Assembly: GCA_947625095.1 (NCBI GenBank)
Contig: CANQMX010000001.1
Span: 147,161-211,160 of the forward strand
DNA from: an uncultured Clostridia bacterium
GTDB taxonomy: Bacteria > Bacillota > Clostridia > Christensenellales > Borkfalkiaceae
DNA length: 64,000 nt
Direction: 5' to 3'
Shown: positions 15,411 through 24,068 of the stretch, one piece after another
How the letters are laid out: each line of letters begins with the position of its first letter
Numbering within the stretch: the first letter of the stretch is position 1
Made by a program: the position numbers and the translations under genes
The notes under the pieces: generated by a model
Databases searched by the model: none
Seen by the model: the letters and a program-made list of their open reading frames with translations, nothing else
Told to the model about the DNA's origin: nothing

Positions 15411-15815
15411 AAGTGGGGGCGGTATGTACACCCCTTTCGGCGCGCAAAGGCGCGCCACCTTCCCCTCAAGGGGAAGGCAAGAAAAAAGCCCCTGCGGGGG
15501 GGGATAGAATGGAGGACTGCGTTTGAGGGAAGATACACTACTTCGTCGCTGCGCTCCTACTGCGCCTACGGCTTGTGCCGCGCTTAGTAGAGAAGAGGTA
15601 TTCCAAAAAAGATTTGCGCAGCAAAGATTTTTTGGAAAGAGGAGGCTGGGCGGAGCGCGGTTGCCCTTTGCACCGTTGTACGAGACCTCAAAGGGCTACT
15701 CCCCCCACCCTGCCCTCCCCCCTCAAAGAGGGTGGAGGTAACATAAGGGGCAAAGGGCTTAAAGCGAAGTTTGCGCCGACGAGCGCGCGGGGCGGCTACG
15801 GTCGGTATGAGGGAA

Positions 15816-15870
15816 CACCCCTTCCGTCACCTGCGGTGACACCCACCCCTCCAAGGGGTGGACAAGAGTT
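15816..15870 (-). repeat. Nested double hairpin, inverted copy
   Basis: ACACCCCTTCC, inner stem GTCACC-TGC-GGTGAC, then ACCCACCCCTCCAAGGGGTGG. It matches 19776-19828 closely and matches 11329-11382 only in the flanks. Confidence 0.75.
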
Positions 15871-16051
15871 GCCCCACCCCCTGCCCCCATTGCGGAGAAA
15901 GGCAAAAATGAGGTAGAAATGTCTCCACTTCGGTCGACATGACAGTTTATGGGGGGCGGGCAACCCCCTATCGCCCCTGAGGGGCTTCCCCTTAAGGGGA
16001 AGGCAAGAAAAAAGCCCCTGAGAGGGGGATAGAATGGAGGACTGCGTTTGA

Positions 16052-16095
16052 GGGAAGATACACTCGTTTGCGCAGAGCGCAAACTCGGTATGAGG
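16052..16095 (-). repeat. Hairpin cassette, copy 4
   Basis: The sequence matches copy 3 from GGACTGCGTTTGAGGGAAGA through the GTTTGCGC stem to TCGGTATGAGGAAGT. Confidence 0.85.
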
Positions 16096-16285
16096 AAGTA
16101 AGGATATGAGGATACCTCCCCACCACCGCCTACGGCGGAGCCTCCCCTCCAAGGGAGGGTAGGCCTTGGGGACGGGCGGCAGGTGAGTGTATGAGGAAGT
16201 AGGGCGGTATGTACACCCCTTTCGGCGCGCAAAGGCGCGCCACCTTCCCCTCAAGGGGAAGGCGAGAAAAAAGCCCATGAGGGGC

Positions 16286-16313
16286 AAAAAAATTCCCCCG
16301 AGAGGGGGGGAAT
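16286..16313 (-). terminator. Rho-independent terminator of asnS
   Basis: Ten nt past the asnS stop, the stem TTCCCCC/GGGGGAA with a short loop is followed on the minus strand by a run of seven T. Confidence 0.8.
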
Positions 16314-16322
16314 CCGTAAAAA

Positions 16323-17696
16323 TTACATGATGTTTTTGACGCTGCGGGGGAAGAGGGTGACATCGCGGATGTTCTCCATGCCCGTGACGTACATGACGAA
16401 CCGCTCGAAGCCAAGACCGAACCCGCCGTGCGGCACGCTGCCGAATTTGCGCAGGTCAAGATATTGCTTGTAAGCCGACTTATCCATCTTCCGCGCGTCC
16501 ATCGCCGCCACGAGTTTTTCGTAGTCCGCCTCCCTCTCGCTGCCGCCGATGATCTCGCCGATGCCGGGAACGAGCAAGTCCGTCGCCGCGACCGTCTTTC
16601 CGTCCGCATTCTGCTTCATGTAGAAAGATTTGATCTCCTTGGGGTAGTCGGTGACGAACACGGGGCGGCCGAATACCTTTTCCGTGAGGTATTTTTCGTG
16701 CTCCGATTGCAGGTCGCTCCCCCAATGCACGGGGAATTCGAACTGCGAATTTTTCTCCTCCAAAATCTTGATCGCCTCGGTGTAGGTGCACACGGCGAAG
16801 TCGGAATTTGCGACGTGCGTGAGTTTTTCGAGCAGCCCCTTTTCCACAAAACTATCGAAAAATTTGAGCTCCTCGGGGCACTCCGCCATGACCGCCTTGA
16901 TGAGATATTTCAGAAGATCCTCGGCGAGTTCGATGACGTCGGGAAGTTCGGCAAACGCCACTTCGGGTTCTATATGCCAAAATTCGGCGAGGTGGCGCGT
17001 GGTGTTGGAATTTTCCGCGCGGAAGGAAGGCCCGAAAGTGTAAATTTTGCCGAGCGCCATTGCCGCGACTTCGCCCTCTAACTGTCCCGAGACGGAAAGG
17101 CCCGCCTTCACCCCGAAAAAGTCGCTCTTGTAGTACTCCTCCTCGCTCTTTGCGCTGTCGTTCCAAGGCCGCGTGGTGACACGGAACATCTCGCCCGCGC
17201 CCTCGCAGTCGCTCGCCGTGATGAGCGGCGTGTTGACGTAATAAAACCCGTGCGCGTGGAAATAGCGGTGGATGGCCTGCGCCGCCACGGAGCGGACGCG
17301 GAACACAGCCTGAAAGGTGTTGGTGCGCAGGCGCAAGTGCGGAATGGTGCGCAAAAATTCGAGCGTGGTGCGCTTCTTCTGGATGGGGAACTCCGCGGGG
17401 CACTTGCCGAGAAGTTGAATGGTTTGGGCGTTGATCTCGTTCCCCTCTCCCTTGTACGCCTGTGCGAGCGTGCCGCGAACTGCGACCGCCGCGCCCGTTG
17501 CCGTGCAGGCGGACTCGACTGTGAGATTGGCCTTATCGATGACGACCTGCAATTTGCGGAAGGAAGAGCCATCGGAAAGTTCCAAAAAGGCGACGTTTGC
17601 GCTATCGCGGAAGGTGCGCACCCAGCCGCACACGACGACCGTTTGCCCGCGCAGTTCCGCCTTGGAAATGGCTTCGGAAATATCGAGATGTTTCAT
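16323..17696 (-). CDS. asnS: Asparagine--tRNA ligase
   Basis: 457 aa from the ATG at 17696 behind AGGAGTAAAACAT. A class II synthetase that charges tRNA-Asn. The N-terminal OB-fold anticodon-binding domain (about 15-105) shows GQTVVVCGWVRTFRDSANVAF. The catalytic core contains FLRTIPHLRLRTN, the motif 2 region FRAENSNTTRHLAEFWHIEPE, and motif 3 GGFGLGFERFVMYVTGMENI near the end. The length is normal for bacterial AsnRS, and the missing AspRS insertion domain supports Asn specificity. It is monocistronic, with its own terminator. Confidence 0.95.
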   Translation of the reverse strand: MKHLDISEAISKAELRGQTVVVCGWVRTFRDSANVAFLELSDGSSFRKLQVVIDKANLTVESACTATGAAVAVRGTLAQAYKGEGNEINAQTIQLLGKCPAEFPIQKKRTTLEFLRTIPHLRLRTNTFQAVFRVRSVAAQAIHRYFHAHGFYYVNTPLITASDCEGAGEMFRVTTRPWNDSAKSEEEYYKSDFFGVKAGLSVSGQLEGEVAAMALGKIYTFGPSFRAENSNTTRHLAEFWHIEPEVAFAELPDVIELAEDLLKYLIKAVMAECPEELKFFDSFVEKGLLEKLTHVANSDFAVCTYTEAIKILEEKNSQFEFPVHWGSDLQSEHEKYLTEKVFGRPVFVTDYPKEIKSFYMKQNADGKTVAATDLLVPGIGEIIGGSEREADYEKLVAAMDARKMDKSAYKQYLDLRKFGSVPHGGFGLGFERFVMYVTGMENIRDVTLFPRSVKNIM

Positions 17697-18236
17697 ATGT
17701 TTTACTCCTAAAATCGACAGCGTTTGTTGGGTTTTGGTTGAACCCCCCACCCTACCCTACCCCCTTGAAAGGGGGGGGCAAGTTAGGGTTTGAGGGTTTT
17801 AAGGGTTTTGGGTTGGGCGGGAGATAGACAAGTACAACTTTCGACGGGTCGCTTGCTCCTCGCGCGCTCCCGCTTGCGGCCCTCCGCATTGTGTGAGGCT
17901 TCAAAGGACGAAACCTCACGCAACGTGGAGGCTATTCCGCTCCGCGGGTGGGGTGCTGCAAGAAATGGCGATGATGATTTCATTCTACCGTGAGTAGAGA
18001 TAGATTGTGATGCATCTCTACCGCGACGCCGAGCTACTGCACGGCGGCGCTCTGCGCGGAGCAAAACCACGCTTTTGCGGCAGCGCACCCAATTTGCCGC
18101 ATACTTGCGGCTTAATGTCGGGGTAAGCGACCGCGACGAAACCTCAATATCCCATACAAGTTACATTCCTCGTTCAATTTGTTTTTGAGCATACGCCCGC
18201 AAAGGGCGGAGACGAAAAAAGAAATTGAACGAAACT
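17697..18236. other. 540-bp stretch without a gene between asnS and proS
   Basis: It contains a C/G-rich hairpin (CCCCCTTGAAAGGGGG, about 17760), unique sequence, a structured motif shared with 59.24 kb (18087-18123), and just after proS a long-range pair CGTTCAATTT / AAATTGAACG (18168-18232) enclosing a CGCCC-TTT-GGGCG hairpin that may terminate proS. No open frame here looks like a protein. Confidence 0.6.
18087..18123 (-). repeat. Structured motif downstream of proS, also found downstream of efp
   Basis: On the minus strand GACATTAAGCCGCAAG-TA-TGCGGCAAATTGGG, a GCCGCA/TGCGGC hairpin with conserved arms. The copy at 59239-59272 differs mainly in the loop. Both lie about 90-120 nt past the stop codon of a minus-strand gene. 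Confidence 0.6.
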
Positions 18237-19667
18237 TTAGTAGGCTCTCGCAAAAAAGACGGTGTGGGTGGCGGGCTTGCCGCAGCAGATGCACACCTTT
18301 TCGGTGTGGTGCTCGTCGATGACGCGGGCGGTCGCCTGCGCGAATTCCTTGACTCTGTCCTCGCAGGCGCGCTCGCCGCACCAGCCCGCACGCACAAAGT
18401 TTCCGCCCTCTACGCCCTGCAACAGTTCGTCCAGCGAGGCCGCCGTGACGGTGCGCGACTGCATACGGCTCTGCGCACGCGCAAACAGGCTCTTTTTTAT
18501 CAAATCGAGCAGCGTTTGCACTGTTTTGACCGCATCCGCCCTCGCGTACTCCGCCTTTTCCGTCTCGTCGCGGCGGACGGCCACGAACTTTCCCGCCTCG
18601 ATATCGCGAGGTCCGAGTTCGACGCGCAGCGGTACGCCCTTCATCTCCCACTCGTTGAATTTCCAGCCGGGGGAGTTGTCGGTATCGTCGACCTTGGCGC
18701 GGACGCCCGCCTTTTGCAGTTCTTCCTTTAAGGCGTTCGCCGCTTCCAGCACGCCCTCCTTCTTCATGGCGATGGGCACGATGACAACCTGCACGGGTGC
18801 GACGGGCGGCGGCAGGATGAGGCCGCGGCTATCGCCGTGCGTCATGATGATCGCCCCGATGAGGCGGGTGGAGACGCCGTAACTCATGGTGTAGCCGTAT
18901 TCGAGCGCGCCGTCCTTGCCCGTATACTGAATGTTGAACGCCTTGGCGAAGTTCTGACCCATGTAGTGCGTCGTGCCCGACTGCAAACTCTTGCCGTCGT
19001 GCATCATCGCCTCCATGCCGTAGGTCGCAACTGCGCCCGCGAACTTCTCCTTTTCCGTCTTTCTGCCCGTCAAAACGGGCATACAGAGCACGTTTTCGGC
19101 AAAATCACGGTAGAGCGCGAGCATACGGAGGGTCTCCTCCTCCGCCTCCTCGCCCGTCGCGTACACCGAGTGCCCCTCCTGCCACAAAAATTCGCTGGTG
19201 CGGAGGAAGGGACGCGTGGTCTTTTCCCAGCGCATGACGTTGCACCACTGGTTGAGGCGGAGCGGCAGGTCGCGCCAGCTCTCCACCCACTTGCCCATCA
19301 TGTGCCCGATGATCGTCTCCGACGTGGGACGCACGACGAGAGGTTCTTCGAGTTTCCCACCGCCCGCGTGCGTGACGACGGCGACCTCGGGCGCGAAGCC
19401 TTCGACGTGCTCCGCCTCCTTCGTCATGAAGCTCATGGGAATGAGAAGGGGGAAATAGGCGTTTTCCACGCCCGCGGCCTTGAAACGGGCGTCCATCTCG
19501 CGTTGGATATTCTCCCAAACGGCATAGCCGTAGGGGCGGATGACCATCGTCCCCTTGACAGGCCCGTAGTCCACCAGCTTGGTTTTGAGCACGACATCGG
19601 TATACCACTGCGGGAAATCCCGCTCGATGTCCGCGATTTGCGATACGAATTGATTTTCCTTGCCCAT
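18237..19667 (-). CDS. proS: Proline--tRNA ligase, archaeal/eukaryote-like type
   Basis: 476 aa from the ATG at 19667 (CGGAG upstream). Class II synthetase. FPQWYTDVVLKTKLVDYGPVKG at the N-terminus, RPTSETIIGHMMGKWVESWRDLPLR and RWEKTTRPFLRTSEFLWQEGH are typical of the short ProRS form (about 480 aa) that lacks the bacterial INS editing domain. The C-terminal part has the anticodon-binding domain and a zinc-binding-like end (CICCGKPATH). This form is common in part of the Clostridia. The promoter carries a palindrome over its -10 box. No T-box is visible. Confidence 0.95.
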   Translation of the reverse strand: MGKENQFVSQIADIERDFPQWYTDVVLKTKLVDYGPVKGTMVIRPYGYAVWENIQREMDARFKAAGVENAYFPLLIPMSFMTKEAEHVEGFAPEVAVVTHAGGGKLEEPLVVRPTSETIIGHMMGKWVESWRDLPLRLNQWCNVMRWEKTTRPFLRTSEFLWQEGHSVYATGEEAEEETLRMLALYRDFAENVLCMPVLTGRKTEKEKFAGAVATYGMEAMMHDGKSLQSGTTHYMGQNFAKAFNIQYTGKDGALEYGYTMSYGVSTRLIGAIIMTHGDSRGLILPPPVAPVQVVIVPIAMKKEGVLEAANALKEELQKAGVRAKVDDTDNSPGWKFNEWEMKGVPLRVELGPRDIEAGKFVAVRRDETEKAEYARADAVKTVQTLLDLIKKSLFARAQSRMQSRTVTAASLDELLQGVEGGNFVRAGWCGERACEDRVKEFAQATARVIDEHHTEKVCICCGKPATHTVFFARAY

Positions 19668-19685
19668 AGTTTGCTCCGTTAGACC

Positions 19686-19728
19686 AAAGATATGGTACAT
19701 TATACCATATCTTTTTGGTTTCGTCCAA
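19686..19728 (-). promoter_or_regulatory. proS promoter with palindrome over the -10 box
   Basis: TTGGAC (19723-19728), an 18-nt spacer and TATAAT (19699-19704). A perfect inverted repeat, AAAGATATGGTA (19686-19697) and TACCATATCTTT (19703-19714), spans the -10 box and the expected start of transcription. It looks like a repressor operator; the regulator is unknown. Confidence 0.55.
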
Positions 19729-19956
19729 TCATTGGGGCGGGTTTTGAAAATTTTTTGATGGGGGCATTGGAGGGCACACCCCTTCCGTCACCTGCGGTGA
19801 CACCCACCCCTTGGAGGGGTGGGCAAGATACGCTCACGCCCCGCCGCGGCAAAGCCGCGGCGGGGCGTTCGGTATGAGGAAGTGGTACGCGGGGGGGGCG
19901 GTATGAGGAGAAGACGGACTGCTGTGGGCGGGGGGCGAAAAAATGACAATATGTGA
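19729..19956. other. Repeat-bearing stretch between proS promoter and degV terminator
   Basis: It holds a nested hairpin (19776-19828) joined to a hairpin cassette (19821-19879), then low-complexity G-rich sequence. No gene is visible. Confidence 0.7.
19821..19879 (-). repeat. Hairpin cassette, copy 5 (15-bp stem)
   Basis: GGGCAAGATACGCTC and TCGGTATGAGG flank a perfect 15-bp stem (19836-19850 with 19854-19868, loop AAA). The stem sequence is different again from the other copies. Confidence 0.85.
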
Positions 19957-19995
19957 TAAAATTTGCGGCGCGCGGACTGAATGTCCGCGCGCCGC
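19957..19995 (-). terminator. Likely terminator of degV
   Basis: Perfect 13-bp GC-rich stem (19965-19977 with 19983-19995) followed on the minus strand by AAATTTTATC, about 100 nt past the degV stop. Confidence 0.55.
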
Positions 19996-20094
19996 ATTTG
20001 TAGATGATACATCAAAATCGTGTTATAAACACTCCCTGTTTGAGTTGTATGATAAATACCTTTTTTTATGTGGCTTGTTCTTTGTTCGAAATGA

Positions 20095-20994
20095 TTATTG
20101 AATGGTGTTGCGCTCGCTCTTGGTGATGTAGGCGAGGGCAAACGCGCCCGGCCCGACGTGAGAACCGATGACAGGCCCCATGATCTGCACAAACGGTTGG
20201 ATGCCGAATTTTTGCTTGACGTACGCTTCGAGTTCCGCCGCCGCCGGCTCGTTATCCGTATGTACGACAAAAACATAGTTGAATTCGGGGTCGGGGGCTT
20301 CCTTTTCCAACTTATCCTTGATGAACGCCATGGCGCGCTTCGCACCGCCCGTCACCTTGGCGAGCGTTTCCAACTTGCCATCCTTATTGAACGTGATGAT
20401 GGGCTTGACTTTGAGCACGCCGCCGATCGCAGCCGCCGCCGCAGACACCCTTCCGCCCCGCTTTAAGAATTGCAGGTCGTCCGCGACGATGAAATGCTGG
20501 ATGTGATGACGCACGACCATGAGTTTTTCATACGCCTCGTCGAGCGTCTTCCCCGCGTTGCGCATTTCCACCGCGAGGCGGACAAGGCCGCCCTGCCCCA
20601 CCGTGGCCGAGAGAGGGTCGAGCACGCGCAAATTGAACTTGGGATAGTCCTTTTTTACATCGCGCGCAGCCTGCTCCGCATTCTCCCACGTGTTCGCAAG
20701 CCCCGACGAGATGGTGAAGTGCAACACGTCCTCCGCGCCCTCTTTGGCGAGTTTCAGAAAGTGATCGTAGTGCGCCTCGTAGTTGAGCTTGGACGTCTTG
20801 GGCATTGCGCCTGCGCGCAACCTGTTGTAAAATTCCACATATTGCCCGTATTCGGTGAAATTATCCACCCACTCCTCGATCTGCCCCCTCTCTTCGAGCG
20901 TGAAGGTGAGCGAGACCAATTTGACGTCGTTTGCGACGACGTAGTCGTGATACAAATCGCAGGTGGAATCGGTGGAGACTGTAAATTGATACAT
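20095..20994 (-). CDS. DegV family fatty-acid-binding protein
   Basis: 299 aa from the ATG at 20994 behind GGAGGAAGAAAAAAGCC. DegV proteins bind fatty acids; FakB members hand them to the FakA kinase for phosphorylation. Family signatures are VSTDSTCDL at the start, MPKTSKLNYEAHYDHF, HFTISSGLANTW, and the second-domain motif LQFLKRGGRVSAAAAAIGGVLKVKP. No fakA-like kinase is in the window. It has its own promoter, back to back with that of the phosphohexose mutase. Confidence 0.92.
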   Translation of the reverse strand: MYQFTVSTDSTCDLYHDYVVANDVKLVSLTFTLEERGQIEEWVDNFTEYGQYVEFYNRLRAGAMPKTSKLNYEAHYDHFLKLAKEGAEDVLHFTISSGLANTWENAEQAARDVKKDYPKFNLRVLDPLSATVGQGGLVRLAVEMRNAGKTLDEAYEKLMVVRHHIQHFIVADDLQFLKRGGRVSAAAAAIGGVLKVKPIITFNKDGKLETLAKVTGGAKRAMAFIKDKLEKEAPDPEFNYVFVVHTDNEPAAAELEAYVKQKFGIQPFVQIMGPVIGSHVGPGAFALAYITKSERNTIQ

Positions 20995-21021
20995 GGCTTT
21001 TTTCTTCCTCCGTTTGCGTTT

Positions 21022-21050
21022 ATTATAGCATATGCCGCCGCGAAGCGCAA
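21022..21050 (-). promoter_or_regulatory. Sigma-A promoter of degV
   Basis: TTGCGC (21045-21050), a 17-nt spacer and TATAAT (21022-21027), with a leader of about 20 nt to the ribosome-binding site and ATG. Confidence 0.75.
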
Positions 21051-21089
21051 GAATTTTCACCAAATTGATTTCTTTTTTCAAAAAAGCCC

Positions 21090-21118
21090 TTGAAAATCCG
21101 CGCGCGTACCTGTATAAT
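21090..21118 (+). promoter_or_regulatory. Sigma-A promoter of the phosphohexose mutase operon
   Basis: TTGAAA (21090-21095), a 17-nt spacer and TATAAT (21113-21118), about 40 nt before the ATG. Confidence 0.8.
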
Positions 21119-21159
21119 ATAGAAAAACGGCGGGATCGCTTCCCGCCAAGGGGGGAAAT

Positions 21160-22650
21160 ATGGCGGACTTTCTTGCTCTGAAAAACGGCACGGATGTGCG
21201 CGGCACTGCCATTGCGGGCGTCCACGACGACCCCGTCACGCTGACAGACGAGGTGGTGGAGACCATCGGGCGGGCGTTCTGCATCTGGCTGAAAAATCGA
21301 GGGCTTCTTTGCCCCACCGTGGCCGTGGGACACGATTCGCGCCTCTCGGCAAAGCGCATCGAGACAAGCCTTGTGAAGGGCATTACGGCGTGCGGGAGCG
21401 ACGTTATATTGACGGGGCTATCCTCGACGCCCTCGATGTTCATGCTGCTCCAAGACGGGTTCGGCGCGCAGGCCTCCGTGATGATCACGGCAAGCCACCT
21501 GCCCAAAGAAAAGAACGGGCTGAAATTCTTTGTGAAGGAAGGCGGGCTTGAGGGCGACGACGTAAAGGAAATTTTGACGCTTGCGGCGGCGGGCGCGGCC
21601 TTTGACGCGGACAAGACGGGCGCGATAGTTGAAAGAAGTTACATTGAGACATATTCCGCCGACCTTGTGGAGAAGGTGCGGCGGGCGACGGGAAAGGAAC
21701 AGCCGCTTGCGGGCAAGCGTATTCTCGTTGACGCGGGCAACGGCGCGGGGGGATTCTACGTCGACCTCGTGTTGAAGCCCTTGGGTGCGGACACGACGGG
21801 GTCGCAGTTCTTGCAGCCCGACGGGGCGTTCCCCAACCACATTCCCAACCCCGAGAACGAGGCCGCCATGGCCTCCGTCTGCGGCGCGGTGAAAAAATAC
21901 CACGCCGATTTCGGCATCATCTTTGATACCGACGTAGACCGCGCGGGGGCTGTTTCGAAGCGTGGCGAGGAGATCAACCGCAACCGCCTCATCGCCCTCA
22001 TCTCCGCCATCCTGTTGGAGGAGAGAACGGGCGCGACCATCGTGACGGACTCGGTGACGAGCGACGGGCTTGCTACCTTTATTGCCGCGCACGGCGGAGT
22101 GCACCGCCGCTTTAAGCGCGGCTATAAAAATGTCATCAACGAGAGCAAACGCCTGAACGGGGAGGGAATTTACTCCCCTCTCGCCATCGAGACGAGCGGG
22201 CACGCCGCGCTCAAAGAAAATTACTTCCTCGACGACGGCGCGTACCTTGTGACGAGGCTCCTCATCGCCCTCGCGCAGAAGGGAGACCTCGAAAGCCTCA
22301 TACGCGACCTGCCCGAACCCGCGGAGGCCAAGGAGGTGCGGCTGAAATTTGCGTGCGACGACTTTAAGGCGCGCGGCGCAGCCGTTCTGGAACGCGTGCA
22401 GGCGGCGGCAGTCGAAGCGGGGCTTACCCTCGCCCCCGAAAACTACGAGGGCGTGCGCATCAACTTCGGAAAGACGCAGGGCGACGGCTGGGCGCTTGTC
22501 CGCATGAGTCTGCACGAACCCATCCTCCCCATCAACATGGAGAGCAACTCGGCGGGCGGGGTCAAAAAGATCGCCGCCGCCCTCTATGAAATGTTGAAGG
22601 AATACGACTTCCTCGACACGGAAAAACTCTTGAATACGGAAATCAAATAA
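21160..22650 (+). CDS. Phosphomannomutase/phosphoglucomutase family enzyme
   Basis: 496 aa, ATG preceded by AAGGGGGGAAAT. It interconverts hexose 1- and 6-phosphates. The phosphoserine loop is MITASHLPKEKNGLKF (TASHNP in most relatives), the metal loop is DTDVDR where DGDxDR is usual, and the sugar-binding loop is AIETSGHAAL. The C-terminal domain has EGVRINFGKTQGDGWALVRMS. The changed serine and metal loops are seen in a subset of Clostridia enzymes, so activity is expected, but glucose versus mannose preference is open. It is followed after 10 nt by the aldo/keto reductase. Confidence 0.9.
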   Translation: MADFLALKNGTDVRGTAIAGVHDDPVTLTDEVVETIGRAFCIWLKNRGLLCPTVAVGHDSRLSAKRIETSLVKGITACGSDVILTGLSSTPSMFMLLQDGFGAQASVMITASHLPKEKNGLKFFVKEGGLEGDDVKEILTLAAAGAAFDADKTGAIVERSYIETYSADLVEKVRRATGKEQPLAGKRILVDAGNGAGGFYVDLVLKPLGADTTGSQFLQPDGAFPNHIPNPENEAAMASVCGAVKKYHADFGIIFDTDVDRAGAVSKRGEEINRNRLIALISAILLEERTGATIVTDSVTSDGLATFIAAHGGVHRRFKRGYKNVINESKRLNGEGIYSPLAIETSGHAALKENYFLDDGAYLVTRLLIALAQKGDLESLIRDLPEPAEAKEVRLKFACDDFKARGAAVLERVQAAAVEAGLTLAPENYEGVRINFGKTQGDGWALVRMSLHEPILPINMESNSAGGVKKIAAALYEMLKEYDFLDTEKLLNTEIK

Positions 22651-22660
22651 GGAGCGCCGC

Positions 22661-23506
22661 ATGATGGAATATGTGAAATTAAACAACGGCGGCAAGTGCC
22701 CCGTCATCGGGATCGGAACGTACACCATCTCGCCCGCGGACGCCGAAGTGAGCGTGCGGGAAGCCCTGAAAATGGGGTACGAATGCGTCGATACCGCGGC
22801 GGCCTACGTCAATGAACGGGCGTGCGGGCGGGGCATCAAGGCGAGCGGAGTTCCGCGGGAGAGGGTTTTTCTCTCCACCAAACTTTGGCCGAGCGAGTAC
22901 GAAAACGAGAGCGCCGTCGACGAGACCTTAAAGCGGCTCAACGTGGAGTATGTGGATCTTCTCTATATTCACCAGCCCGCGGGCAATTGGCTTGCGGGGT
23001 ACAGGCTTCTCGAAAAAGCGTACAGAGCGGGGAAGGCGAAGGCGATCGGCATCTCCAATTTCGAGGGAAAATACCTCGACGAACTGCAATTGAAATGGGA
23101 GATCGTGCCGCAGTTCATTCAAGTGGAGGCGCACCCGTATTTTGCGCAGGACGAACTCCGTAAGACGCTTGATAAATATGATATCCGCCTCATGTCGTGG
23201 TATCCCTTGGGGCACGGCGACAGGTCGCTCATCGGGGAGCAAATTTTCCAAAAACTCGGGGAGAAATACCACAAGTCGCCCGCGCAGATCATTTTGCGAT
23301 GGCACACGCAGATGGGGTTCGTCGTCATTCCCGGCAGTAAAAATGTGGAGCATATCCGGGACAATCTCAATATTCTCGACTTCAAACTGACAAATGAGGA
23401 TATGGCGGAGATCGCAAAACTGAATAAGGGCGTGCGCTACTACCACCGCACCGACGAACAACTCACCGCTTTCGCCTCCTTCCGCCCGAAGTATGAAAAG
23501 GCGTAA
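22661..23506 (+). CDS. Aldo/keto reductase
   Basis: 281 aa. NADPH-dependent carbonyl reductase of the AKR superfamily (TIM barrel). The catalytic tetrad is readable: Asp and Tyr in CVDTAAAYVNE, Lys in LSTKLWPSEY, His in LLYIHQPAG. The cofactor-binding end shows VVIPGSKNVEHIRDNLNIL. The substrate cannot be inferred. It lies 10 nt after the mutase and 3 nt before the flavodoxin, so the genes form one operon with transketolase probably at the end. Confidence 0.93.
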   Translation: MMEYVKLNNGGKCPVIGIGTYTISPADAEVSVREALKMGYECVDTAAAYVNERACGRGIKASGVPRERVFLSTKLWPSEYENESAVDETLKRLNVEYVDLLYIHQPAGNWLAGYRLLEKAYRAGKAKAIGISNFEGKYLDELQLKWEIVPQFIQVEAHPYFAQDELRKTLDKYDIRLMSWYPLGHGDRSLIGEQIFQKLGEKYHKSPAQIILRWHTQMGFVVIPGSKNVEHIRDNLNILDFKLTNEDMAEIAKLNKGVRYYHRTDEQLTAFASFRPKYEKA

Positions 23507-23509
23507 AAT

Positions 23510-24031
23510 ATGAAAAATCTCATCGTTTACTATTCCCGCAAGGGCGAGAACTATTGGAACGGCTCGATAAAAAACCTGCAAAAGGGCAATACCACGCGCG
23601 TTGCGGAGTTTATCCGAAAGGCGGTCGGCGGCGACCTCTTTGAAGTCGAAACCGTGAAACCCTATTCTGCCGATTATTCCAAGTGCATCGAGGAGGCGAA
23701 GGCTGAGCTTCGCGCAAACGCCCGCCCCGAAATCAAGGGATACGTAGAGGATATTTCGGGGTACAATATTATCTTCATCGGCTACCCAAATTGGTGGGGA
23801 CAAATGCCGATGTGTATGTGTACCTTCCTCGAACACTACGACCTTGCAGGCAAAAAAATTGTGCCGTTCTGCACCAACGAGGGCAGCGGCATGGGTTCGA
23901 GCGAAAAACAACTGAAAGACATCTGCAAGGGCGCGACCGTTGCCGCGGGACTTTCCGTGCACGGCGCGGAGGCAGAGCAGGCGGAGGCGAAAGTTTCCGC
24001 TTGGGCAAAGAAAAATTGCCGAAAGGCATAA
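23510..24031 (+). CDS. Flavodoxin
   Basis: 173 aa. An FMN-binding electron carrier. The phosphate-binding loop region is VYYSRKGENYWNGSIKNLQKGNT; the Gly-rich loop is lengthened compared with classical flavodoxins and matches the flavodoxin_4 type. YPNWWGQMPMCMCTFLEHYD and CTNEGSGMGSSEKQL are further family motifs. It is located in the mutase/AKR/transketolase operon, where it may supply electrons; the partner is unknown. Confidence 0.9.
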   Translation: MKNLIVYYSRKGENYWNGSIKNLQKGNTTRVAEFIRKAVGGDLFEVETVKPYSADYSKCIEEAKAELRANARPEIKGYVEDISGYNIIFIGYPNWWGQMPMCMCTFLEHYDLAGKKIVPFCTNEGSGMGSSEKQLKDICKGATVAAGLSVHGAEAEQAEAKVSAWAKKNCRKA

Positions 24032-24068
24032 ATTCAAAAACCGTGAAAAAATAAAAGGAGAATATATC

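Larger units (their letters stand above)
15184..16285. other. Gene-free repeat mosaic, 1.1 kb
   Basis: No gene is supported. It holds hairpin cassettes (15368-15410 and 16052-16095), a nested hairpin (15816-15870), and two copies of a GGCGCGC-AAA-GGCGCGCC hairpin next to CCTTCCCCTCAAGGGGAAGG (15436-15475 and 16222-16262). Three copies of GGACTGCGTTTGAGGGAAGA lie at about 15355, 15512 and 16038. An ATGTCTCCACTTCGGTCGAC module (about 15918) and a GCCTACGGCGGAGCCTCC module (about 16130) are also present. Short frames here run through these repeats. Confidence 0.8.

Noticed and set aside
15759..16609. Overlapping minus-strand frames in the 16 kb mosaic
   Set aside because: Same repeat modules translated in several frames; no conserved protein signal.
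17697..18236. T-box riboswitch upstream or downstream of the tRNA synthetase genes
   Set aside because: No AGGGUGGNACCGCG-like antiterminator sequence was found near tyrS, asnS or proS, and the tyrS leader has no room for one.
23940..24068. Longer start for transketolase at 23940
   Set aside because: It overlaps the flavodoxin out of frame, while the ATG at 24069 has AAAAGGAG at proper distance and matches the normal transketolase start.
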